DNA of 64,000 bases, taken from Enoplosus armatus. Its lineage: Eukaryota; Chordata; Actinopteri; Centrarchiformes; Enoplosidae. This document shows, one piece after another, positions 1 to 10,589 of this stretch (positions are counted from its first letter, which is position 1; every line of letters begins with the position of its first letter). Both the position numbers and the translations under genes were made by a program. The stretch covers positions 3,353,421-3,417,420 of the forward strand of contig NC_092181.1 in the NCBI RefSeq assembly GCF_043641665.1. The letters are read 5' to 3'. A model generated the notes under the pieces. It was not told the DNA's origin and made no database searches. It was given only the letters and a program-made list of their open reading frames with translations.

Positions 1-574
1 AGTGACTGCTGTCATACACATAAAAAGTTTCAAGGTTTAAAGTATACTTATTCCTGATCAATGGGCTTTGGCTTTTCAGGACATTTAAAATAAAAAGCCA
101 CCTTTTACCCAAAACTCTGAAATGTCTTCAGTATTAAAAAGTTTGTTTCATCCACTTTCAGAAATCCACTAACAAAGAGTTATTTGTTATTATATTATTA
201 AGAGTTAGAGTTATTAAAAGTGTATTGAGTAGTAGAGAGATTTGAAGTGTCCACATCAAATGTCAAAGTTTCAAAGCCAAGCTGAACTGCATCAGTGATG
301 TGAATACTTTTCATGATGATGAATAGAACTAGTTCATGTTTGATTAAAAAAAATAAATAAAAGAATCAAAAATGCATTACTCCACATATTTCATTATGAC
401 GTCTATTCAATTTGGAGGTTAGACTGGTGAAAGGAGACGACAACCTGTAGTGTGTGATAGGCAGGTTTACCGTTGGTGTGCTGTGTGACCACCAGCCCTT
501 ACTTCCTTCCTCTCTGCTGGCCTGGGGAAGAGTGTGTGTCCTGTTGCTCTGTTCCTCTAGGGCCTGTGCATGCA
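1..574. other. Unique AT-rich stretch, no gene seen
   Basis: I see no exon, RNA gene or recognisable repeat here. Open frames are short and without domain character. The sequence is AT-rich and ends at a TG microsatellite. Confidence 0.6.
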
Positions 575-599
575 TGTGTGTGTGTGTGTGTGTGTGTGT
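575..599. repeat. (TG)n microsatellite
   Basis: An uninterrupted TG dinucleotide run of about 25 bases, followed by a short CA run near 730-743. It produces the valine/cysteine-rich false open frames in this part of the window. Confidence 0.95.
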
Positions 600-2178
600 C
601 TACATGTGTATACGTGCACGTATGTGGTCACACTCCACCGCTCACGGGAGGTCAGGTGAGATTGGGACTGGTTCCTGATTCCTGAAAGGGTGGACAGCTG
701 CGACGTCTCACACAAATGCCATGACATGAGACACACACACACAAACAGAGATCAAACACATACTCATTATCTCGCTGACTGTTTCTCTTTCTCTCTTATG
801 AAGCTCATCTTGTAAGAGTTGAACACTGAACTTCAACACTTTACAACCGGCATCTGTCTGTTGCACCCTGTATCAAAAACTGTCAAGTGTTGTGAATTGG
901 TGTCAAACATCGGGTAATCTTCTTTACTTATTGTTTGATCAGATAGTTCCAGATTTATTTATTTTTTTTATGTCAATTTAAAATAATTGTATTTGGCTGC
1001 TTTAAAAGTTAACATCAGAGGACTTTGGCTTCTTTTGTTAAATGAAAAAAGGGGTTTAGATTTCTAAATGTACAGCTTCGAATAAAGTCTCATATCGGCC
1101 TTTCTATCAAAGAATATCAAACAATAGTCAGTTGTAAGGCACTTCTCCATATGTATGTGCTGACTGGCAGCAGTATGGAGCATATTATATTCCAGTGTCT
1201 GACCACCTTTTTTAATCTAATCATGTGTTATCTGGCCACCTCGCTCTCCTGTACACAGACTTATCTGAGGGGCCATTAAAGCAGCTCCTCCATATACTCC
1301 TATCTTTGCTGACAGTGATAAGATACCTGGGAGGGAGGTAGACCAGAGAAGGGTCCCGGCAGGGTCTCTCTCACCCTCTCTCTCACGCACACGCACACAA
1401 GGCCATAAACAGGTTGTCTGTGTAGTATCAGAGGCATGGCTTTGCTGTGATGCATTGGAGGAGCCGCAGTCTCCTGCTCTCTTAGCTCTGTGTAAATACT
1501 CCGCTCATTGTTTATACAGCATGGTGTGGCTTCAGGTTCCAGGGACCATCACTCTGGGTCTGGGTCAGATCGCCAGAAACACACACGCACAAGACTTGTA
1601 GAAGTATGGGCACACATGTGGCTACACACACACATATTCATCCTAATGCAAACCAGACTCCCTCTCTCCCTCTTTTCTTAGAGAGAGAGGGAGAGGGAGC
1701 GGTAGTAGGGAGACCGCACAGCGTTGGATCTCGGCCAAATGGACCAGCGGAGCTTGTTTGGAAAGCTTTCAGTCAGAAAGCCACTTTTTGGCAGGGGCCC
1801 TGTGAGTGCTGCTGAGCCCTCTGAAGCGGGCTGGAGCTGCTAAAATAAATAATGGTTAGGGCCGAGGGGGTAAGAGTGGCGTTGGAGGTGGGGGGTAGAG
1901 GGGGAGCAAGAGGAAAAAGGAGGTGGGGGTGAAGGAGGGAGGGAGGGAGGAGGAGGGAGGTTTTAGAGACCGCTCCTGTAATTATATCTGTCAGTCGACA
2001 CCAAGGCACTTGGACCGCCAACGCTCACGTTTCCCCTCGCTCTCTTGCTGTCACCAGATAGAGAGAGGAATGGAGAGAGGGTACATGTACGTTTGTGTGT
2101 CTGAATCTGTCCGACTTCGTACACACTTTTATGTGTGCATCAGCATGTGTCTGTGAACAGTCTTGCTTGCTCCCTGGG
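600..2178. other. Unique sequence with a purine-rich tract, no gene seen
   Basis: No supported gene. 1865-1970 is a G-rich purine tract on the plus strand. Short CT/GA-rich patches flank 1370 and 1660-1700. The open frames at 1773-2021 and 1923-2156 follow these biased tracts and are not believable exons. Confidence 0.55.
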
Positions 2179-2179
2179 T

Positions 2180-2213
<34 letters not shown>

Positions 2214-2251
2214 TATGAGTGTGTGTGTGTGTGTGGGTGTGTGTGTGTGTG
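2179..2251. repeat. Interrupted (GT)n microsatellite
   Basis: Two GT runs of about 33 bases each are separated by a short interruption with GAGTATGAGT. The 126-aa minus-strand frame at 2025-2405 is largely the translation of this repeat (alternating His/Thr) and is not a gene. Confidence 0.95.
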
Positions 2252-5200
2252 CTGGTGGGCCTGCAGGGAAACAAACCTGGTCATTCTGGGAGAGGGAGAT
2301 AAGGAGGTGTTTCACATGAGAGTATGTTGGTCTTTCAGCAGGGAGCAAAGTAGTGGCCCCTCTGTACACTGGCTCGCAACAAAATAGCCCAGAACAGCTT
2401 TTCACAGCTTTTCACACATTAGCTGAGCGGGGCAAGTGCACTGAGTATGTGGAGGTGCACTAAAATAGACTTACTATTGTTTATTTTACATGTTAAGATC
2501 ACAGGTAATTAATCTGTTGATTCTGTGGCGTAATACACGCTGCATCCCCGGTGTGTGTGGTGTCTACTCTGATCTATCTAGTTAGCTAATTTTATATCTG
2601 TGAAAACCCATTCGGTGTTACTGTTAAATTACTGTTACTTAAATTAATTCAAATGTAATTATGAATTAAAAGTCAAAAACAGTTTAACTTATTAAGGTTA
2701 CCCATTTAACCAGATTTTCTAAACCACATCGTCTGACTGATCATGGCTTCATTTTAGCAGTGTTGCCACACAAACGATGACCAAAACTGCAAAAAAACAA
2801 AAAAACAAGTTGTAACCAGAATTATCCTTTAAGGTCACAGCTAATTAATAGGCCTTTTTCACTTTTTGATGTGTCATAGTAGGAACAGCACAGGTGTTAC
2901 TAATAACATTAACCCAGTGAGCCGTGACAGTGTGACAGTGAGCCAGCATGCACAACACCAGGACCCTGAAACTGAAGCAGCTAAATGGAATTCAGCCATC
3001 ATTCATTTTATCATTTACACCTGTGCTTTTCCTGCTGTGACATGTCAAAATGTCTTCGGAGAGAAAGACCTACAGTATGTGTTGCCGTGTGGGGTGCTAT
3101 CTAAACTGATCCATCCACTTAGTTTATTTAACTGAAGTGACTCACTGTTACAGTTAACACCTACTCTATCTGACACAGTGAAACGTGGAATAATGGTAAT
3201 AAAGGTGTGCATGCACTGATTCACTCTGACAATGACGTCAACCTACATATGAGTGCAAGCACATGCAGCATTCCCTTGCTCCACCTCTCTCTCTCTCTCT
3301 CTCTCTGTCTAATTCTTTCTCTTTCTTCTTCTGCTTTGTAGTGATCTGCCTCGCTCTCTGATCTCAGCCAGGATCAGGTCCAAGGATCTCACCCCAGAGA
3401 CACAATTACCACACCGGGCTAAATGTGCCGCCCACAAGCTACAGTACCCATCAAAAGCCCTCCATCCTCTCTTCAACCCTCTTTTGCTCTGATGCTTTCG
3501 GCCTTTCTCTCTCCATTATTAGTATATTTCATTCACACACTCTGCCCGCTTGTTCTTCCTCTCTCTCACGCTCTTTATCTCCATCACGATGCTACAGTCT
3601 CATTTCTTAAGACGGCACGATTCAATGCATGCTGTTGACGACTCAGTGAAGCACCTCACATTTTTATCTTGAAGGGACATACTGCATGTCCATTAGGCAT
3701 AACTGTCACCCAATACCAACACAGATATTCAAAAAATACATTTGAACACACACAACTGAAGCCCCACCAAGACAGTCAGATAGAGCCGCAGACAGTCCGC
3801 AGTGGTGGTCCGAACCAGCAAGGAGTGTGTGAGAGGTGTTGATTTAGCTGTAGGAAGGAGGATTAAATGGCTCATTGGTGGGGCTAGGAGGGGAGAAGGT
3901 GTGAAGCGATCAGCCCTCCCTCTCTCCTGGTCTCTCTTTCTCTCCCTCCCTCTCTCTCCCTCCCTCAGCCCGGAGAAAAGGCCATTGGGGCTGAACAAAC
4001 AAATCACATGGCCATCAAACACTACTCACCACCGCTGCACTGGGACTTCATTCAGACAGCATTTTACTGGTCTCCGCAGTGTGCTCATATCCACATCCAA
4101 AGACGCACACACAGTCTGAACACACACACACACACACACACGCATGCACGCAAACATACACACTGCTGAGTCTCCCCATCAACATGACAGTGGTTTTACA
4201 AGTCCCCACAGTGTGAGGTCTCTTATTCCCAGAGTAGCACTAGAACAACATCAGCAGTACGAGCGGAGGGAAAAGACGAAAGAGGGACAATTCAACTATT
4301 GAACTGCTGCTGCTCCGCGCAGGGAGAGTTGTCAATAAAGCTCATAAAAAAGGTTGTGAAAGTTGTAACTGTTTTGTAATGGGAAGTTGGTGTCAACTCC
4401 CTTTAAAGTTATGGCCCATTTAAAGAGAAGTGTGCTTAAACGTGACAAGGATGCACCTTGCAGGACATTTAAGATTGATGGGGAAAACTGAAAATGGTCG
4501 TTACGTTTGGGACTTCAGTCGTGTGTGTGTGTGTGTGCGCATGTGCATGTGCATGCGGTTTGGGAGGGTGTGTGTGGTACGACAACCTGCCTGCAACAGA
4601 AACCTTAGGCTGGCATTTTCTTTTTAAAAACGAAACTTTCACTTTCATGTTCTCTCCCTCGCCCCTTGGTTAGCCACTAAATGTCAGTCTCCCCTCTTTA
4701 AAACAAACAAAGCCAGTTGAGTCTAGCATTAGCTGCTATTTGAAATGGCTCCAAGCCCTCAGAGGGAGCCCCTACAATCCTTTAAAAAGTGTATCATACA
4801 CAAAACACGCACCAACACCCCATTAGTTTTAAAAATCAGATGGAAAATATCAGAGAAAATCTCTGACTTGACTGGATAATCACAGCCGTTGGATATTAAA
4901 GGGCTACCGTGGTATTATGGAGGGATGTGGGAGAGGCTGAGGGAGACACAGATAGTGGTAGAGAGAGATAGAGAGACAGAGGGAGAGAGAGACAGATAGC
5001 AAAGGGCATAGACTTTGGTTTTGAGCTACGCTAAATACCAGCTACCTCCAAACCACACATGACATGGAGCTATCGCCAAACATAAGTCTTCAGTGTCATA
5101 AGTGTCATAACATAATCACAAGGAGCTTACAGTCAATGAGCTCTGTTGCCAGTGGTTTATGAAAACATATCTCAGTAACTATTGTGTTTCATCAGCTGTT

Positions 5201-5618
5201 TTCAAATTCTCAGGAGGTCTCCAACAGCTCAATACATTGACATTAAAAAACTGTTATTTCTCTCTAGTCTGTGAGATTTTTCTGTTGGTTCCCATCCAAG
5301 CTGAGGTTTGTAATTTGTATTGGGTTCGATGGAATCTCTCCTTGTTCCACGAGAGGTTGTTCTTGGACTATTGTGATCTTTCCTGGTTGTGACTGAACCT
5401 TATGTTTTTCTTTTTAAGAACATTGGCACAATAAAAGCTGCCAAAACTGAATGTTCAGCTGCTTAGTCTTCTGTCCCAGCTAACTGGACATTAGTAACAA
5501 ATAAACAAATAACCAGCTCAGGAAAGCCAGGAAGCCATGCAGGCTTTTAGCTCATGGAAGGAGCTCATTTTGATACTGATAGCTTATTATGTATTTTTTG
5601 CCCAATGAAGCCAAAATA
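2252..5618. other. Unique sequence with minor simple repeats, no gene seen
   Basis: No exon, RNA gene or large element is recognisable. Minor features are a CT run at 3284-3306, a CA run at 4121-4141 and a GA-rich tract near 4965-4995. A possible MITE terminus (TTATCCTTTAA read on plus) lies near 2823-2833, with no partner found. The 3729-4022 and 3802-4119 open frames overlap on opposite strands in CT-rich sequence. Confidence 0.5.
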
Positions 5619-5639
5619 AAACTGCCTACCCCAGCTTTA
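5619..5639 (-). repeat. Possible MITE terminus (TTAAAGCTGGGGTAGGC)
   Basis: On the minus strand the sequence begins TTAAAGCTGGGGTAGGC and runs on into TTTTATTTTGG. I recall this kind of terminus from dispersed teleost MITE-like repeats. The element would extend leftwards, perhaps to about 5390. I could not find the matching inverted terminus, so its extent and class are undetermined. Confidence 0.3.
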
Positions 5640-5984
5640 ATGGAGGCGTTCCTCCTCACATTAAAAAAACAAAGAACACAACAAATACAATAGGAAGATA
5701 GAGATGCTGATTAGCTAATGTACGAAATATCAGGAGCAGAACTCATATTCTGGTGAGAAGTAGATCTACCTGAACGCCACAAAAATGAATTGTGCACCAC
5801 TGCTCTCTCAGGGTTCAAGGTGTTTATCAAATCTTTGTCTCTATCGGGACGCAGTCTGACATCTGTAATGCATTTTGCTGTTCTTTTTGCATGATTAAGC
5901 AAACTTGGCATGCAGGTGCTACCCAGTGGACTGCACCAGTACAACAATATTCCCAGAACAAATTAAAGTAGCTGTCATATGGAT

Positions 5985-5987
<3 letters not shown>

Positions 5988-6034
<47 letters not shown>

Positions 6035-6043
6035 TATATGCAT

Positions 6044-6090
<47 letters not shown>
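5988..6090. repeat. Compound (TC)n(CA)n microsatellite
   Basis: A TC run (5988-6014) passes directly into a CA run (6015-6034). A short ATATATGCATGT spacer follows, then a second CA run (6046-6090). It explains the Arg-Glu and His-Thr repeat peptides predicted on either strand. Confidence 0.97.
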
Positions 6091-6092
<2 letters not shown>

Positions 6093-7248
6093 AACTAACT
6101 AAAAAAAAAAAACTAATGACACAGCCGATCTCAAATCACAGGAGAACGGAAGAAAACAAACAAAACAGAGATTCATGAAACAACAAATCTCTCAAACTTG
6201 AATAGATGGGTCTTGAGAGAGCCTTAGTTTCGCTGTATAATGTCTACCTTATGCTCTGATGCTGGTACATCAGCACCATGGGCCCACTCACTACAGTAAC
6301 GGCTAAAGTGAGGCTGTGCAGCAAATCCTCTTACCCAAATCCACTGCGTACTGCTCTAAGAGTAATGATGAAGGGGCCTCAAGTGACATCACTAATGCGC
6401 TAACTAGTTTCAGTCCTCCGCAGTCTCATCACTTATTCAGATGGACCCAGGGAGAGAAAGAGACAGATATAGAGAGAGAGAGAGGAGAGGCGACAAGCAC
6501 TTCACACTCTCAATTACGCAGTGGAGCTCATCACTTGGCAATCTGTCCCGATCGCTTTAATTGGCTTGTAATATTGCCTCTGATCTTGTCGCCCAATTAA
6601 CAGGCCTGTCTGGCAGTAGGACTGGGAAGCCGGCGAGCATGTGATGCCTCCCGATCTGTGCCATATGGAACAGAACCACTGATTGGCCACAGATGAGGCA
6701 CCACTTTGCCCCTCTCACACCAAGTCACTGTATGACGAGTGGGTGTATGTCCCTGCATGCGTGTGTGTGTGTGATGGGGCACGTTATGGCTGCAATTTTT
6801 ATGTGAATGAGGATGACTCCGTTTTGCGCTTTTGGGACAAGAGGACTTGCCAGAAGCATTATGAGTAAGTTGATCTAAAGGGACAGCTTATAATTATCAA
6901 CTTTGTACAGTCACAGCTTGATGGTCCCACTGACACACAATACAATACAAGCAAAAGCTAAATTTATTTGTCATAGATATTCAACATATACTTCTACTGT
7001 CTCTCGTGGCAACATATCTGATGAGGATCTCTTGAATCTGTTTTTTTAAAGGACTGTCATCTACCAACCCGAATATTTTACTGTTAAAAAATACACTTCA
7101 GTGTCAGAGCTCTCAAATTGTGACACTTCAAAATTACATCAAACATACTGTTGGCATTTCTCCTGCAAAGTCCTGTTACTTATCATATACACTGATAATG
7201 ATATATCTGCCATAAGCTAATATCAGCCTAGCTCTGTTTCATTCATCT
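6091..7248. other. Unique sequence, no supported exon
   Basis: No gene is supported. 6530-6640 is a repeat-free patch with several AATTA/AATTGG-type motifs (see the separate entry). The 61-aa frame at 6683-6868 is followed by GAGTAAGT, which resembles a splice donor. No acceptor or domain supports it as an exon. Confidence 0.5.
6530..6640. promoter_or_regulatory. Candidate regulatory block (homeodomain-like motifs)
   Basis: The patch contains TTTAATTGGCTTGTAAT and CCCAATTAACAGG within about 60 bp, in otherwise complex, repeat-free sequence. This composition is common in conserved non-coding elements near developmental genes. Conservation was not tested, so the call rests on motif density alone. 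Confidence 0.22.
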
Positions 7249-7372
7249 GTAGTGCCCCCCCAGGGTTCTATACTTACACTTCCCCGTCAGGTCACCTTAT
7301 CCACAAACACAACTTCTTCTTTTATCAATATGCCAATGACACCCAGATTGACCTTCAAATTAAGATAAGATT
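7249..7372 (+). pseudogene. LINE reverse-transcriptase relic
   Basis: Two short blocks in different frames recall the palm region of a non-LTR reverse transcriptase. The first reads PPQGSIL (motif B, usually PQGS). The second, near 7292-7369, reads HNFFFYQYANDTQIDLQ, matching the motif C region. The residues between the blocks are shortened compared with intact elements, so there is at least one indel. The catalytic pair, normally YADD, reads YAND here, so the enzyme would be dead. The LINE clade cannot be assigned from so little sequence. No 5' or 3' end was found. Confidence 0.7.
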
Positions 7373-9239
7373 TCTGTCAGCTCCTCGTTACTCAGAACAA
7401 TCCTCTCTGCACGCAAGCAATGTGATGATTTCACGCTTTTTCACTGATTGACAGTTAGTGGCAGCAACACGCAAAGAAATGTAGCAGTGCTAATGATGTC
7501 AACATGATGTAGGTTTGCAAATGTTAAATGTGGAAAGAAACGCATTAAACACGTTTGTTAGGCCTTAAGAATACACATGTAAACATAGCTGTATTTGTTA
7601 ATAAGAGAACTCCACAGGGTATCTTTAATAGCATATCACAACATAGTGCTCATTATTTTGTATGGATGTAAAGGCGGCTCTGTAACCCAGCAATCTGCAG
7701 TTGTACAGGCCTCTCCGTGGTAGCTTGTCCCTCCATGGTGAGATTTCTCAGACGTAGAGAGAGAGAGAGAGGAATCCAGTGCCCTCTGTCATTAGGCATG
7801 GTGACGGCTGAGGTCCCTCAAATGGGAAGCAGATCCCTTTAAACTCCGACCCACTTCAGGCTGAAAACCCAAAGGAGGGAGATATATCACAGAAATATTA
7901 GCATTTGGTGTTAGATAGGCACTAACACACTAAAAGCACAATCAGTCAGTTACACACAGCAAGAATATTATGTCTTATCTCAGGTCTCACTTTCTTTCCG
8001 GTCAGTATTATTTAACCTGCAGTGATCTAACAGCCCTGTGGCTAAAACCCTCTCTTTTTCAGAAATGTACAACGGCAGTAGGACACAATGTCTCACATGC
8101 CATAATCTCTTTCTATTTCATCCTCGCACTCAGTACTCTGTGACATAATATTCTGCGAAGATCGTACAAAGTCAAATCACTGCAATGCCTTTGATTCCAC
8201 AGTCCAAGGTGTTTAACTTTCAACTGCTCTGCCAGCTGACCAGAGCGCAAGCTACAGAGGCCTGGGCCCTGGTCCAGTGCGCAAGTGCCAGGCAAGTATC
8301 CCTGGACGCTGAGCGCCTGGCAGGGAACCCACTCAACAGTACATGGCATGAAACCCAGCCCGGTCTAGCAAAGCTCCACCTGAAAAGAGGAGACGGGGGA
8401 GAAAGGGCAGGGAAGGGGAAGTGGCAAGAAAGGAACGAGGAGATTGAGAGAGAAACAGCGTGAAAGTGAACAGAACAGGAAAAAGAGACAAAGATGCAGC
8501 ATATGGGGGCATGAGCGAGCCTGTCTGGCCTTGTCTTTGTGTCCACAGCTTTTTTTTTGGGGGCTTTTTTCAAGCGACTGCGGGGCCATCCCAGCGCTGC
8601 TATTTCCCCATTAACAGGGCCCCACATCTGTTTCTCTCATTCCAGCCGCGCTTTAAGGTCCCTGAAGGTGCAGTTAAATTAGAGCCAGCACAGGTTTATA
8701 AATGTAAAATCCTCCAATAATCTGGAGCTGACATGACCCCTAATCTTCTTGCTCTAGTCAGCAGGGTGAGCAGCGCTAACTAAGGCTTTGGCAGCACCAA
8801 CATGTGTTTTGGCCACCAGATTTTTAAGAGGAAGGTGTAGAACACGGATGATTTTATGGGGGAACAAGTTCTTTTTTGTGTGTCTTCAGCACGGTTGAGA
8901 CATGTAGGTGGGTAGGGCAGGTATCTGTTTGTGGTGATTTATTGCTGTTTTGATAAAACAAACAAACAAACAAACAAAAAACCTTAAATATCATAGTTAT
9001 TCCAAGGAAATAATTGGTGTCCTGGATGTTTAACTACACTTGGAAAAGCATATTTTATGCAGAAGTAAAAGTATTTTCTTACATTCATTTAAGCTGCTCC
9101 TTCTATTTACAATATATGATTCAACAGTGGATCACAAAATCTTTCAAGATCATGACTAAAACCTTTGGGGATAGAAACAGCGTATAAAGGACGGAGAGAA
9201 GAAAAGAAGACAGAAAACCCATGTCTCTCTGCTCCAGAG

Positions 9240-9345
9240 GAGGGGGTTTCACTAAACTAGCCTGTCTAATGCAATTAATCTAATTGGAGCCGGCGTAAAG
9301 TGACAAATTACTACCTTTCACACTAGGGACTAAGGGAACCTCTAG
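9240..9345. promoter_or_regulatory. Candidate regulatory block (TAAT-rich)
   Basis: Contains GCAATTAATCTAATTGGAGC followed by CAAATTACTACC and TTTCACACTAGG (T-box-like on the other strand). The patch is compact and repeat-free and resembles developmental enhancer sequence. Conservation is untested. Confidence 0.22.
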
Positions 9346-9515
9346 AGATGGATGTAGGAAAGGATACCTAGGTAGTTAATGTTATATCTTTTAATTCCAT
9401 CGTAAACCCCATTGTAAATGGTCGAAAAAAAAACAGTCCATTAGATTGAAATCATTTTATCCATTATGCTTTGTTCAGAGCATGTGTTAATTTTGATGAC
9501 ATATGATTTACATGT

Positions 9516-9545
9516 ACAGTATATAAATTTACAGTATATAAATTT
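9516..9545. repeat. Two-copy 15-bp tandem duplication
   Basis: The unit ACAGTATATAAATTT occurs twice head to tail with no mismatch. It is probably a replication-slippage event. Confidence 0.9.
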
Positions 9546-10039
9546 ACACATTTCTATAGTTAAGAGTCTGGTTCTTTCTATGGTTTTGGGCTACAAATTC
9601 AAGTAGATGATATTTCTAACATCTAAATTGTTTTATATGACATTCGTGTCTTCATAACAGATGATTAATACAATAATTGATTCTTGGGAGAGGCTAAATA
9701 TCAAGCATTAGTCATTTTTTGATTCGCATTCACTGACTGATCATTACCTGAAATCGTATCTCGTACCTCGCTGAGCCTTCCAGCCATAGTATCAATATCA
9801 GCCTCTCTGCCCTATTTGCTTGGATCTGCATGCATTTACACTTGACATTTGAGTTTTTGATTTAATCTCGGAACATATGCACATGAACTCTGCATATTTC
9901 AGTGAAATTGTGTTAATGTGTGCCCTTTTCTGTAACCTTGATTACTTGCTGTGGTATCAAAAACCCTTTTTGCGGACATTGATTTCTGCCTAGGGCCACA
10001 CTACTGAACCTGGAGCAGCGTTTCTCCGCGGATATAATG

Positions 10040-10460
10040 AACTTAAAGAAAGCTAGCTATTACCGAAACCTCTGACATTTTGACATTATCAAATGCCTTG
10101 GTTAAAACGCACATATGGAACAAAAATACAGCTCCATATACATACGATTTGCATTCCATTTCCATAAGTGATGGGAAGTTGCACATCATCGCTCCTAGTT
10201 TGCAGGTGTTGATCTCCATCATTAAAAGTTTGAATTGGATTTTATAGATGGCTATGTCAAGTGCTCTTGAAGTGTTTATGTAAAGTGGAAACCATCCACT
10301 TTCAAGACACTGTTGTTCTTTTAAACATTTGTTGTGGGCTATGAAATTCCACATTTGTGTGATTCCACTTACCCACAATAACCAGGAACTCTGACCCCAA
10401 TAATTGTTCCAAATTGTGACCTGTGAACCTTTGAGCTTGTGAAAAAACAGAGAGACGGAG
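10040..10460. promoter_or_regulatory. Candidate regulatory block; overlaps a 180-aa open frame
   Basis: About 420 bp of complex, repeat-free sequence with CGATTTGCATTCC (octamer-like), CAATAATTGTTCC (homeodomain and SOX-like) and GACCTGTGAACC. The minus strand is open for 180 codons (10043-10585). The predicted peptide has no signal peptide, domain or repeat that I recognise. I favour non-coding regulatory DNA over an exon, but cannot exclude a coding exon without a homology search. Confidence 0.25.
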
Positions 10461-10589
10461 GCATCCGGAGGTGGAATGCTCTTCTGTTTCTCTCCTAGGG
10501 CAGGTACTAACGTGCTCCGAGTGAGAACCAAAAATGTGTCTCTTCTCTCGTGTGCTGGTCCATCTAACCCCCTTAATTCATACATATAG

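Larger units (their letters stand above)
7373..10030. other. Unique sequence, no gene seen
   Basis: No supported gene. Contains a purine-rich tract at 8380-8480 (source of the false 135-aa frame on the minus strand), a CAAA/ACAA tetranucleotide run near 8955-8980 and a tandem 15-bp duplication at 9516-9545. Confidence 0.5.

Noticed and set aside
6683..6868. Possible exon ending at GAGTAAGT
   Set aside because: The donor-like site is attractive, but no acceptor, homology or codon bias supports it, and part of the frame is a TG repeat.
8220..8627. 135-aa minus-strand frame
   Set aside because: Ser/Phe/Leu-rich product of the CT tract, antisense to a purine-rich run. No domain.
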